Source of the DNA: Spirosoma endophyticum
Lineage (GTDB): Bacteria; Bacteroidota; Bacteroidia; Cytophagales; Spirosomataceae
Assembly: GCF_900112365.1 (NCBI RefSeq)
Contig: NZ_FOLQ01000008.1
Span: 124,001-188,000, forward strand
DNA length: 64,000 bases
Reading direction: 5' to 3'
A program made the position numbers and the translations under genes. The first letter of the stretch is position 1. Each line of letters starts with the position of its first letter. This document shows positions 8,363 to 16,770 of the stretch, in pieces. The notes beneath the pieces were generated by a model. That model saw only the letters and a list, made by a program, of their open reading frames with translations, was not told the origin of the DNA and did not search any database.

Positions 8363-8396
8363 AAGTCTGAAAAGTTATCTGCATAAATATACAAAA

Positions 8397-8428
8397 AAAG
8401 CCCGGCCACTTCTCAGCAGTCGGGCTTT
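8397..8428 (-). terminator. clpB terminator
   Basis: Stem aaagcccg (8397-8404) with cgggcttt (8421-8428), extended by an inner ACT/AGT pairing after a 3-base bulge. On the minus strand it is followed by a T tract (the AAAAAAA at 8393-8399 on the plus strand), so it terminates clpB, whose stop is at 8443. Confidence 0.75.
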
Positions 8429-8442
8429 CCAAAATCTATTAA

Positions 8443-11064
8443 TTACATCTCGATTTCAGCATCCAGATTCGTAAAAGCGATCTCGCCCTCGTTGTTTAAT
8501 TCCATCAGGACGACAGAATCTTTCTTGACCTCGTTGGCCAGAATGGCTTTCGACAGTTCATTGAGTACCCGACGTTGCAGTACGCGTTTCAGCGGACGGG
8601 CACCAAAGATGGGGTCGAATCCTTCTTCGCCGAGTTTGGTTAGCGCTTCGTCCGTCGCGTCGAGCTGGATGCCGTTTTCAGCCAGTCGTTGCTTGATCTG
8701 ACGGAACTGAATGTCCACAATCTTGCGGATGTTGGCCTGCGTCAGCGGCTCGAACATTACGATCTCGTCAATTCGGTTCAGGAACTCGGGACGTATCGTT
8801 TGACGTAGCAACTCCAGCACCGCCGACTTGGCTTCTTCCAGCACCAGCGAGTGGTTCCAGCCTTCGTCTTCGGTAAATTTCTCCTGAATCAGGTGACTAC
8901 CGATGTTCGACGTCATGATGATGATCGTGTTCTTGAAGTTCGCTACACGACCTTTGTTATCGGTCAGGCGGCCTTCGTCGAGCACCTGCAACAGAATGTT
9001 CCAGACATCGGGGTGCGCTTTTTCGATTTCGTCAAGCAGGACCACCGAGTAGGGTTTGCGACGCACCGCTTCGGTCAATTGACCACCTTCGTCATAACCA
9101 ACGTAGCCCGGAGGGGCACCAATCAACCGGCTAACGGCGTGGCGTTCCTGATATTCCGACATGTCGATACGAACCAGCGCATTCTCGTCATTGAACAGGT
9201 ATTCGGCCAGCGTCCGGGCAACTTCGGTTTTACCAACACCCGTGGTGCCGAGGAAGATAAACGAACCAATAGGCCGTTTCGGGTCCTGCATTCCGGCCCG
9301 ACTCCGGCGTACCGCATCCGCCACCACTCCAATGGCTTCAGCTTGTCCGACTACGCGTTTGCCAAGTTCTTTCTCCAGATTGAGCAGTTTATCCCGATCG
9401 CTTTGCAGCATTTTTGAAACTGGAATTCCCGTCCATTTGGCTACCACTTCGGCAATATCCTCGGCGGTAACTTCCTCCTGCATCATCCGATCCGACGAGT
9501 CTTTGTCGGTATCTTCTTTAACCAGTGAGTTCAGTTTCGTTTCGATCTCGGGAATACGGCCGTAGCGGATTTCGGCTACTTTCCCGTAATCGCCCGCCCG
9601 TTCGGCCTGTTCGGCTTCCAGACGCAATTTGTCGAGCTGCTCTTTCAGGGTTCGGCCTTCGTTGACCGATGCTTTTTCACCTTCCCATTTGGCTCTCAGA
9701 TCATTACGTTGTTCGCTTAAGTCCTCGATCTGGCGACTCAGAAATGTTTCTTTTTCCCGGTCGTTTTCCCGCCGAATGGCTTCCCGTTCAATTTCCAACT
9801 GCATGATACGTCGGTTGAGTTCGTCGAGTTCTTCGGGAACCGAATCCATCTCCAGGCGCAGTTTGGCAGCCGCTTCGTCCATCAGATCGATGGCTTTGTC
9901 GGGTAAAAAACGATCGGTAATGTAGCGCGTTGAGAGTTCAACAGCGGCAATCACCGCATCGTCTTTGATCCGAACGCCGTGGTGCAGTTCGTACTTTTCC
10001 TTGATACCGCGTAGAATCGAAATGGCATCGGGCATGTCGGGCTCATCGACCATGACGGCCTGAAACCGGCGTTCAAGCGCTTTATCTTTCTCAATATATT
10101 TCTGGTACTCCTTCAACGTAGTCGCACCAATCGTATGCAGTTCACCACGCGACAGGGCTGGTTTCAGCAGGTTGGCCGCATCCATAGCGCCTTCACCACC
10201 GGCACCCGCGCCGATAAGCGTGTGAATCTCGTCGATAAACAAAATAATTTGACCGTCAGAATCCGTCACTTCCTTGATAACGGCTTTCAAACGTTCCTCA
10301 AACTCGCCTTTATACTTGGCACCTGCAATCAGCAGACCCATGTCGAGCGAGACGATGGTTTTGGTTTTCAGGTTTTCGGGAACATCGCCCGACACGATAC
10401 GTTGGGCAAGTCCTTCAACAATGGCGGTTTTACCCACACCTGGCTCACCCAGTAAAATCGGGTTATTCTTCGTACGGCGGCTCAGGATTTGCAGTACCCG
10501 CCGAATTTCCTCATCACGGCCAATCACCGGGTCGATTTTGCCGGTGCGTGCCCGTTCGTTCAGATTAACGCTGAACCGTTCCAGGGATTGATATTTAGCT
10601 TCTGCGTTTTGGTCTTTCACCGAATTTCCTTTTCTAAGTTCGTTGATAGCCGCTTTCGTTTGTTTCTCGTTGAAACCGGCATCCTTCAATAACGTTGCAA
10701 TTTGGTCTTTACCGCCCATAAGTCCCAGCAACATCAACTCAACACTGACAAATTCGTCGCCGAACTCTTTGGTATAGCTGGTGGCTTTGGCCAGGGCTGC
10801 GGCTGTATCATTACTGAGGTAAACGCTGCCGTTACCTCCTGAAATCTTTGGATACGTAGTTAGAATGGCCTGTAGAGCACCACTTGTATTCTGTAAGTTG
10901 ATTCCAAGTTTTTTCACAATGAAACCAATTACGTTTTCGTCTTCCGACAGAATGGCCTGAAGCAGGTGACCTGTTTCAATGGCTTGCTGGCCGTTCCCCA
11001 GCGCAATCTCCGACGCTTTCTGAACGACCTCCTGTGCTTTTACGGTGTAATTTTTAAAGTCCAT
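8443..11064 (-). CDS. clpB: ATP-dependent disaggregase ClpB
   Basis: Hexameric AAA+ chaperone that rescues aggregated proteins together with DnaK. Seen: 873 residues, the usual length. Clp N-domain (residues 1-150), first AAA+ module with Walker [14 protein letters not shown] and Walker [16 protein letters not shown], a long coiled-coil middle domain (about 400-530, rich in Glu/Arg/Leu), second AAA+ module with [13 protein letters not shown] and [14 protein letters not shown], and the [10 protein letters not shown] sensor-2 region. Flanked on both sides by AT-rich genes that look foreign (7700-8362 and 11198-12031), while clpB itself has the local composition. No CIRCE element was seen in the 130 bases upstream. 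Confidence 0.97.
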   Translation of the reverse strand: MDFKNYTVKAQEVVQKASEIALGNGQQAIETGHLLQAILSEDENVIGFIVKKLGINLQNTSGALQAILTTYPKISGGNGSVYLSNDTAAALAKATSYTKEFGDEFVSVELMLLGLMGGKDQIATLLKDAGFNEKQTKAAINELRKGNSVKDQNAEAKYQSLERFSVNLNERARTGKIDPVIGRDEEIRRVLQILSRRTKNNPILLGEPGVGKTAIVEGLAQRIVSGDVPENLKTKTIVSLDMGLLIAGAKYKGEFEERLKAVIKEVTDSDGQIILFIDEIHTLIGAGAGGEGAMDAANLLKPALSRGELHTIGATTLKEYQKYIEKDKALERRFQAVMVDEPDMPDAISILRGIKEKYELHHGVRIKDDAVIAAVELSTRYITDRFLPDKAIDLMDEAAAKLRLEMDSVPEELDELNRRIMQLEIEREAIRRENDREKETFLSRQIEDLSEQRNDLRAKWEGEKASVNEGRTLKEQLDKLRLEAEQAERAGDYGKVAEIRYGRIPEIETKLNSLVKEDTDKDSSDRMMQEEVTAEDIAEVVAKWTGIPVSKMLQSDRDKLLNLEKELGKRVVGQAEAIGVVADAVRRSRAGMQDPKRPIGSFIFLGTTGVGKTEVARTLAEYLFNDENALVRIDMSEYQERHAVSRLIGAPPGYVGYDEGGQLTEAVRRKPYSVVLLDEIEKAHPDVWNILLQVLDEGRLTDNKGRVANFKNTIIIMTSNIGSHLIQEKFTEDEGWNHSLVLEEAKSAVLELLRQTIRPEFLNRIDEIVMFEPLTQANIRKIVDIQFRQIKQRLAENGIQLDATDEALTKLGEEGFDPIFGARPLKRVLQRRVLNELSKAILANEVKKDSVVLMELNNEGEIAFTNLDAEIEM

Positions 11065-11197
11065 GACAGTGAAGGTTTAGTATTTTTTATTGTATACCTA
11101 CTCTATAACAAATCACGGACCGAGCTAGTTTTTTCAGTCATTTTGGCGGATAAACAGCTTTTTTGACTCTTATTTGCGACAAAATGGCTTGAAAATA

Positions 11198-12031
11198 ATG
11201 GAAGATAGAATGGGAGTTGTCAAGAAACTATTTAGCATTACTTATCAAGCACTCGAACAACAAATGGATTTTCATTCAAGTACGGTAAGGGTGTTACATG
11301 CTAAAGATTTATTTGAAAAATTACCTTTCTTCTTGACAAGTTTTATAACTGTATATGAAAATAGCTTTTTAAGCAACATTCCCGATGATAATACATTAGC
11401 AAGTATATCCCGTAATATAATTGAATTACGTAATGTGTTTCAATATGTGATTGAATATAGGCTTTCCAAGGAAGAGAGTGAATTTAGGTCATTTTCTATG
11501 GAGTTACATAGAGCAACAAGGGAAAAAGAAATTTTGGAAAAACTCGGTGTAGATGATGGAAATGTAACACTGCGCTGGGGGTTCATCTTGTCCTTGGTTA
11601 AGGAGAATCCTTTCTGCCAGTCCCTGAATGAGAGCGAAAGAAAGAAAGTGCTGAAAGCTCAGAAGCCTTATTACTGGGAATTTATGAAGAATAAAAAAGA
11701 GCTGTTTGAGAAGGGGGCAGAAAGCGCACTATATGATCTTCTTTCTAATCTTACACATTCATTTCCGCTCAGTAACTCTATAAGAAGAGAAACACCATAT
11801 AGTTTGATCTTCTCCTATGAAAAAGTACTAGCGATATGTTGTGAGGTGACAATTATTTATAGTGCATCTATAGTAAGAGACTATCTGTCATTGAGAAGCA
11901 CCGTTTTTAGAAACCTAATTTATAAGGAAAGGGAATTTTTAAAAAACTGCTTAGACCCTACACCGCTTTTAAAATTTATTAATGAAAACAAGATTCAAAA
12001 AGGAGGATTATTTTCTTCGGAAGGAGATTAA
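11198..12031 (+). CDS. Hypothetical AT-rich protein, 277 aa
   Basis: Not recognised. Seen: about 277 residues from the ATG at 11198 (a TTG at 11174 would add eight residues). Mostly alpha-helical in look, with no signal peptide, one moderately hydrophobic stretch (VLAICCEVTIIYSASIVRDYLSL, about 225-247) and many Glu/Lys/Arg residues. The strongly AT-rich base composition and different codon use resemble the Mrr-type gene on the other side of clpB. This suggests both were acquired, but I see no repeats or integrase linking them. It is divergent from clpB (133 bases between starts) and ends at a shared terminator at 12091. Could be a defence or accessory protein; that is only inference from context. 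Confidence 0.6.
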   Translation: MEDRMGVVKKLFSITYQALEQQMDFHSSTVRVLHAKDLFEKLPFFLTSFITVYENSFLSNIPDDNTLASISRNIIELRNVFQYVIEYRLSKEESEFRSFSMELHRATREKEILEKLGVDDGNVTLRWGFILSLVKENPFCQSLNESERKKVLKAQKPYYWEFMKNKKELFEKGAESALYDLLSNLTHSFPLSNSIRRETPYSLIFSYEKVLAICCEVTIIYSASIVRDYLSLRSTVFRNLIYKEREFLKNCLDPTPLLKFINENKIQKGGLFSSEGD

Positions 12032-12090
12032 ATATAACGATTAATGTTTGTTAATAGGTCATCAACAACCCAAATGTTCATGCTAACAAA

Positions 12091-12116
12091 AAAGCCGCCC
12101 TTCATCAGGCGGCTTT
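12091..12116. terminator. Convergent hairpin terminator
   Basis: Stem aaagccgcc (12091-12099) with ggcggcttt (12108-12116), 8-base loop, preceded by extra A's; lies between two genes that end towards each other (12031 and 12122). Confidence 0.8.
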
Positions 12117-12121
12117 CGTTA

Positions 12122-13069
12122 CTAATCTAATTCGATTATTACTGGCTTCGTACGCTCTCGGGCAATTTCAGCCTGATGAGGTTCCTGAGTTTCGACCGAT
12201 CCGGCCAGCACTTCCGCTTCGGCATCATGAATCATTATGCGGTCGTATGCATGGAATTTGCCTTTGGGGAGCCAGTAAGCTAACAAACCGACATAGGCAG
12301 CAGCCAACAAAGCGGCCGTCCAGCCAACAATGGGTTTCTTTTCCCATTGCCGGGTAGCGATGCCACCAAACCCAGCGACAAACGGAACCATGTACCAGGG
12401 GTCGTTCAACTGCCGGGCGATAAGATAACCAGCTCCTGCTGTTGCACTCAGGATGCCCGCTGATACCGGCTCATCGCGTTCTTCGTCCGGTTCCCAGGCA
12501 TTCAGGGTTAATAACGTATTGGGCGTGCCGACGACCGTAGCGACGGTAAGCCATCCAGCATACAGACTCACCGGAATGCGCAGGTATTTTTCGGGAACTG
12601 GTACGTCGGTTTTGCCAATTTCCAGACTCTGATGCAACGCCAGTGCCGCAGGTAAGCTTAACTTGGTGGTTAGATCCGAAATAAGAATACTCTGTGGATC
12701 ATTTTGCGAGAAAAACCGACCGAAAATGGCATTGAGCGTCCAACTAGTCCACCACCACGGCTGGGCTTTCTGATACCGAGGATTGTATTCTTCCGACGGA
12801 AGTGCCTGATGTACGAGTAGGGCCCCTAAACCAGAATAAATCGTCGACCAGACAACCCCAAACGCCCAGCCTGCCGGAACAATCATATTCTTCTCAAATA
12901 CTTCCTCATATTCAACCGGTACGTCATATTCATACTCCGAGCCTTCGTGATCGGCCTCATGGCGTTTTTTACTTTGCTGCCTTGACTGACTACTCGATAC
13001 GGTTGTGTAAATAATACTGCCGACGGCAAAAACCGCCGTAGCAATGCGCCAAAACGATGAATTTTTCAT
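12122..13069 (-). CDS. TspO/MBR-related multi-pass membrane protein
   Basis: Seen: 315 residues. An N-terminal membrane segment (ATAVFAVGSIIYTTV), an acidic linker with many Glu residues (about 33-60), then PAGWAFGVVWSTIYSGLGALL, WWWTSWTLNAIFGRFF, two further hydrophobic segments and GWTAALLAAAYVGLLAYWL. The 'PxGWxFGxVWxxIY' motif and the Trp-rich second segment are the signature of the tryptophan-rich sensory/TspO family, but this protein is about twice the usual 160 residues and carries extra helices and a charged tail. Ligand unknown. It follows the SDR gene in the same direction with a perfect 23-bp inverted repeat in the 76-base gap. Confidence 0.75.
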   Translation of the reverse strand: MKNSSFWRIATAVFAVGSIIYTTVSSSQSRQQSKKRHEADHEGSEYEYDVPVEYEEVFEKNMIVPAGWAFGVVWSTIYSGLGALLVHQALPSEEYNPRYQKAQPWWWTSWTLNAIFGRFFSQNDPQSILISDLTTKLSLPAALALHQSLEIGKTDVPVPEKYLRIPVSLYAGWLTVATVVGTPNTLLTLNAWEPDEERDEPVSAGILSATAGAGYLIARQLNDPWYMVPFVAGFGGIATRQWEKKPIVGWTAALLAAAYVGLLAYWLPKGKFHAYDRIMIHDAEAEVLAGSVETQEPHQAEIARERTKPVIIELD

Positions 13070-13091
13070 GCTGAGTTGAGATGTGTAGTTT

Positions 13092-13141
13092 AAACCTATT
13101 AGGTCTCGGACCGCCGGAGCGGTCCGAGACCTAATAGGTTT
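13092..13141. repeat. Perfect 23-bp inverted repeat between SDR and TspO-like genes
   Basis: Arms 13092-13114 and 13119-13141 are exact reverse complements around the loop cgga. The core is ggtctcggaccgc. It starts 5 bases after the SDR stop and ends 23 bases before the next start. It could be a terminator/attenuator or a dispersed REP-type palindrome; the second reading is favoured by its GC-rich core and by lying between co-directional genes. Confidence 0.8.
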
Positions 13142-13145
13142 GATG

Positions 13146-14222
13146 TTAAGCAGCCAGTTCTTCCTCTACTTCCTCTCCCTTAACGGCCAGTTTTCCTGCT
13201 TTCTCCTTTGTGTTCTGATAGGCATCCACAACGGTTTCAACTACCTTGTCTACTACGGATGACAACGTATCAGACAACGAGTTGCCAGCCGAGCGGGCTT
13301 TGTAGCGGTAACGGGCTTTCTGAAAATCGCTGGTGTTTTTGTAGCCGATCGTCAGGGCAATACCGGCAATCACCGCGATACCGATACCTATGCCCCAGGC
13401 CAGCGAAATAGTTGGCTCTTCTTCGTCGGGCTTTTGCGACATTTTACCGCGCATCACAGCTGCCAGCGTTTCCTGAGGGGCTACGTATGACAGCACCTCG
13501 TACGATTTGTTTTTCAAACCACCCGGCACGACTTTAGATTTTCTGGCCATAAGAGCATCGTATCCGTCTTTGGCTACCATGACCGGGTCCTGTAACTCGT
13601 CCGTCACCTTTGTATTCTCCGCGCCCGCTTTGTTGAAAAAGTCGGTATCGGTGGCGTTTGGCAGAAGGGCTGTGATGGATACGTTCGTGTCTTTCAACTC
13701 GTTAACGAGCGACTGCGTGAAATTATAAACGTAGGCTTTAGTGCCCGCGTAAACAGCCATCAGCGGAGTCGGTGTGATGGATAGCAACGAAGCCAGGTTC
13801 AGGATTTTTCCTTCATCACGAGCCAGCATATCGTATAAAAACAGCTTCGTCATTTGAGTCAGCGTCAGTACGTTGAGGTGAATCATCGACTTTTCGCGCT
13901 CCCAATCGGTGTCGGTTGCAAACAGCCCATAAAGACCTACCCCCGCGTCGTTGACCAGCACATTGACCGTAATATTTTTGGCCTTTACCTGATTATATAC
14001 ATCCTGGGCGGCATCCTCTTCAGCCAGGTTTTTATTAATGACCGTAACGTTCTCGGTGCCATAATTGCTCTTGAATACGTCGGCGAGTCGGTCGAGTTTT
14101 TCTTCACTACGTCCAACCAGCACTAAGTTGTAGCCATCCTGGGCAAATAATTTGGCAAGCTCCTGACCGATGCCGCTGGAGGCCCCTGTAATCAGGGCAG
14201 TTTTTCCTGTTTCTGAATTCAT
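13146..14222 (-). CDS. Membrane-anchored short-chain dehydrogenase/reductase
   Basis: Seen: 358 residues. The N-terminal 260 residues form a classical SDR: nucleotide-binding TGASSGIGQELAKLF (residues 11-25), NDAGVGLYG (about 90-98), catalytic Ser in NLASLLSITP and YAGTKAYVYNF (Tyr-x3-Lys) around 157-167. Then comes a linker with MSQKPDEEEP and one membrane segment (LAWGIGIGIAVIAGIALTIGY, about 273-293), and a helical tail ending in a Glu-rich run. The C-terminal anchor is unusual for an SDR and would hold the enzyme at the inner membrane. NAD(P)H-dependent; substrate unknown. First gene of a probable two-gene unit with the TspO-like gene. Confidence 0.85.
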   Translation of the reverse strand: MNSETGKTALITGASSGIGQELAKLFAQDGYNLVLVGRSEEKLDRLADVFKSNYGTENVTVINKNLAEEDAAQDVYNQVKAKNITVNVLVNDAGVGLYGLFATDTDWEREKSMIHLNVLTLTQMTKLFLYDMLARDEGKILNLASLLSITPTPLMAVYAGTKAYVYNFTQSLVNELKDTNVSITALLPNATDTDFFNKAGAENTKVTDELQDPVMVAKDGYDALMARKSKVVPGGLKNKSYEVLSYVAPQETLAAVMRGKMSQKPDEEEPTISLAWGIGIGIAVIAGIALTIGYKNTSDFQKARYRYKARSAGNSLSDTLSSVVDKVVETVVDAYQNTKEKAGKLAVKGEEVEEELAA

Positions 14223-14387
14223 AATCTGAATGGTTAGTTCGTAAAACGTTGCTTCTATGCAACTACGATGTTGTTAAGTTGTTTTAATAGCCTGGTATTT
14301 ACGTATTACTCAAAATCTGTGGAAAGTGGGTAGTAAAGCAGACAAAATACCCTGGAATGCGTTTTAGGGGTAAGCAACTAGTCTACT

Positions 14388-14948
14388 ATGAAAACGCAGT
14401 TCACACTCATAATTCTCTTCATCGTAGGGATAATGGGCTGTTCATCCTATCGCATCGTGCGAAACCAGGGAGACAAATCGACAAACTGGACAACGTATCG
14501 AACGTTCGCATTTATTGACACGACGCGCATTGATCCAACGCCCAGTGCGGCTTATCAGGCAGCAATCGCACAGGTTGAGCGGGCGGTAGGAACTGAATTA
14601 ACCAGACGTGGGTATCAACAACTAGCTAGTAACCAACCCGCGTCTCAATCTGACCTGCTGGTAAACATAGGTGTTGTTGTCAGCGAAAAAACGCAAACCC
14701 GCCAAACGACGATTTATGAGGCACCGCGTTATATTGGTCAGCGAAGGTATCATTGGCAAAGTCAGGATGTGCCGGTTAGCACCTATAAAGAAGGAACAAT
14801 TAGCCTGCACATTGTCGATGTGAAGCAGAATGCGCTTATCTGGGATGCGGCCGTTGCCGGTGTGTTAGGTAAAAAAGGAGCTACGTCTGAACAGATCAAC
14901 GAAGCTGTCGACAAGGCATTTACAAGGTTTCCTGGTAATCGGAAATAG
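14388..14948 (+). CDS. DUF4136 lipoprotein
   Basis: Seen: 186 residues with lipoprotein signal (LIILFIVGIMGCSS, Cys18), then the DUF4136 pattern: TNWTTYRTFAFIDTT, IAQVERAVGTELTRRGYQ, SDLLVNIGVVVSEKT, a Tyr/Arg-rich middle (APRYIGQRRYHWQS) and EGTISLHIVDVKQNALIWDAAVAG. Family members are outer-membrane or periplasmic lipoproteins of unknown role. Divergent from the SDR gene, followed by a strong terminator. Confidence 0.85.
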   Translation: MKTQFTLIILFIVGIMGCSSYRIVRNQGDKSTNWTTYRTFAFIDTTRIDPTPSAAYQAAIAQVERAVGTELTRRGYQQLASNQPASQSDLLVNIGVVVSEKTQTRQTTIYEAPRYIGQRRYHWQSQDVPVSTYKEGTISLHIVDVKQNALIWDAAVAGVLGKKGATSEQINEAVDKAFTRFPGNRK

Positions 14949-14952
14949 CTAA

Positions 14953-14986
14953 AAAATGCCCTCCCGAACATTCGGGAGGGCATTTT
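14953..14986. terminator. Hairpin terminator
   Basis: Arms 14953-14968 and 14971-14986 (aaaatgccctcccgaa and its reverse complement) pair perfectly; A/T-rich ends allow use in both directions between the convergent genes at 14948 and 15019. Confidence 0.8.
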
Positions 14987-15018
14987 GTCAAGTAGATATT
15001 TTATCGTTGTTCAGGCTG

Positions 15019-16332
15019 TCACTTGGCAACGACTTTTACGTCAATCTTACGTAGTGTTGGCCTGGGAACTGCTGATGTGTCTCGTCGATAAACGCCTGTA
15101 CCCCGGCCAATGGCGTCTACCCGAAGAAAATTGATACCAGCCGTCATTAACTGTTGCTTGATTTGATAGACCCGTTTAAAGGACAGATTTTTGTTCGTAA
15201 AACCTCCCTGGGCGTCATTGGCATAGCCAACCAGTTGAATCTGTAATTGGGGATGCGTCTTTAAGAGCGTGGTTAATTCACCAATAGCCGCGACCGAGCC
15301 GGGCGTCAGGGACAGTGAGCCGGGCAAAAACGCGACGCCTGTCATAGTAAATACACGCCCTTTGGGAAGCGCGGGATTCGTCAGGTAAGGCGTCATTAGT
15401 TGCGTCAACCCACCGGCTACTGTGGCCGTCGTTGGCGGGGTAACAGCCGTTGCCGAAGTGGCTGTTTTAGCTGCCGGATCTTTCGGAACGGCCAGCGATC
15501 GGGTAACCGTATCGGCCTGAATCGAATCGCCAGCTACGGTCGAAACGTCACTACTATCTTTGTGTTCGTCCGAATATTTTTGGGTATTCTGGTAAATGTA
15601 ATAGCCTACAATGGCCAGTGCCAGCGCAATCAAGGCGCCAAACCCCCATTTGGTGAGTGCCGCATTCTCATTATCCGAATCATCGGTGAGGTCGTAGCTG
15701 GTAATCTGACGAGCAGGGGGAGCTGTTGAGCGCGTGGGCGAATCGACCGTTGGGCGCCGGGTTTGCGCTGCCTGGCCCGTCACAATTTGCTGAAGGCCAA
15801 CCTTATCAACTAAACGGGGCATAAAGTCGTCTGGAACGGCGCTAATAAACGCATCGCGTTCCGAGAACAGCATCGAGGCCAGGCCTTCGGCATCCAGTTT
15901 CTGGTCTTTAACCTGTTTGCCAAGTACCTGAAGAACAATCGTGGTGGTAAGCCCCAATAACGAAATTGACGACGAGTTGCGAATCCCGGCATATGTCGAA
16001 ATCATGTTGCTGATCGAACTCTTCATCGCGGGTAACAAGTGACTTATCACGTCGTTACCCTGCATAATAAGCGTATTCGTTTGGGAGGGGTCGCGTAAAA
16101 TATTGCCCGGATTGTCGGTTAACGTACCGTCATATCGGCCTTTCTGAATATGGCTGTAGAGCTGATTTACGCCAATGTCGCTCATTGTTCGTTTCATCAG
16201 ACCCCCTATTATCGTATAAACAAGCCCATTAACGGCTTTGCTGGTTTTATCGGCAGGTTCGTCAATATATGTGGCAATGCGCGACATAACATCCGAACTT
16301 AAAACATTATTTAAATTGGCAAATAAATTCAT
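15019..16332 (-). CDS. DUF937-OmpA family protein
   Basis: Seen: 437 residues from the ATG at 16332. N-terminal half (1-190) is a DUF937-like helical repeat domain (LFANLNNVLSSDVMSRIATYI, GLVYTIIGGLMKRTMSDIG). A membrane segment follows around 230-250 (GFGALIALALAIVGYYIY), then a Ser/Thr/Ala-rich linker. The C-terminal OmpA-like peptidoglycan-binding domain has FLPGSLSLTPGSVAAIGELTTLL, VGYANDAQGG and NLSFKRVYQIKQQL. The usual OmpA 'GHTD' is replaced by GYAND, so diaminopimelate binding may be altered. Topology suggests a cytoplasmic DUF937 part and a periplasmic OmpA part, a known Bacteroidota arrangement. Confidence 0.85.
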   Translation of the reverse strand: MNLFANLNNVLSSDVMSRIATYIDEPADKTSKAVNGLVYTIIGGLMKRTMSDIGVNQLYSHIQKGRYDGTLTDNPGNILRDPSQTNTLIMQGNDVISHLLPAMKSSISNMISTYAGIRNSSSISLLGLTTTIVLQVLGKQVKDQKLDAEGLASMLFSERDAFISAVPDDFMPRLVDKVGLQQIVTGQAAQTRRPTVDSPTRSTAPPARQITSYDLTDDSDNENAALTKWGFGALIALALAIVGYYIYQNTQKYSDEHKDSSDVSTVAGDSIQADTVTRSLAVPKDPAAKTATSATAVTPPTTATVAGGLTQLMTPYLTNPALPKGRVFTMTGVAFLPGSLSLTPGSVAAIGELTTLLKTHPQLQIQLVGYANDAQGGFTNKNLSFKRVYQIKQQLMTAGINFLRVDAIGRGTGVYRRDTSAVPRPTLRKIDVKVVAK

Positions 16333-16487
16333 ATGGTGAACAAACTCAATCAAGCAGAAATAAAATGGGTGCCATCACGCACATCACGACCTACATCGGC
16401 ACAGAACACCCGGCGGGCAGTAGCCCCGCGATAAAATTAGGGAAGGTTTAGCAAAGGTTACATAAGACCGGCTAATAAATCCTGGAT

Positions 16488-16676
16488 TTATCGTTTGGGT
16501 AACCGTTCGATAACTTCCTGATACTCCGTCTCGACAGCGCGCAGCCTCTCCTGACAAAATGTAATCAATTCGGTCGCCAGTCGAATCTTGCCAGGCAGTT
16601 CGTCGAGAGGTACTTCTTCGTTCTCAATTTCATTGACCAACGTACTAAGCTGGTCATAAGCATCCTGGTAAGTCAT
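16488..16676 (-). CDS. xseB: Exodeoxyribonuclease VII small subunit
   Basis: Binds several copies per XseA to form exonuclease VII, which degrades single-stranded DNA. Seen: 62 residues, two-helix hairpin typical for XseB: YQDAYDQLSTLVNEIENEEV, PLDELPGKIRLATELITFCQ, ERLRAVETEYQEVIE. Downstream of xseA on the same strand, as usual, but separated from it by a 75-base gap filled with a repeat element. The ATG at 16676 sits directly behind the repeat arm. Confidence 0.9.
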   Translation of the reverse strand: MTYQDAYDQLSTLVNEIENEEVPLDELPGKIRLATELITFCQERLRAVETEYQEVIERLPKR

Positions 16677-16677
16677 A

Positions 16678-16770
16678 ATTAGTTATTAGTCAATAATCAT
16701 CAGTCGTTAGTCAAGAGTTTCTAATCGTCAGCATACACTACCGACTGACGACTATTGACTGACGACTACG
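16678..16770. repeat. STRR-like inverted repeat between xseA and xseB
   Basis: Left arm about 16680-16712 (tagtcaataatcatcagtcg) and right arm about 16742-16770 (gactgacgactattgactga) are imperfect reverse complements; about 22 of 28 positions match and the mismatches are transitions. Both arms are made of short units like agtcaat/agtcgtc. The right arm encodes the last codons of xseA (Val-Val-Ser-Gln-stop); the left arm reaches the xseB ATG. Confidence 0.8.

Noticed and set aside
11065..11197. Heat-shock control element upstream of clpB
   Set aside because: No CIRCE inverted repeat and no exact TAnnTTTG box were found in the 130 bases upstream, so no element was annotated.
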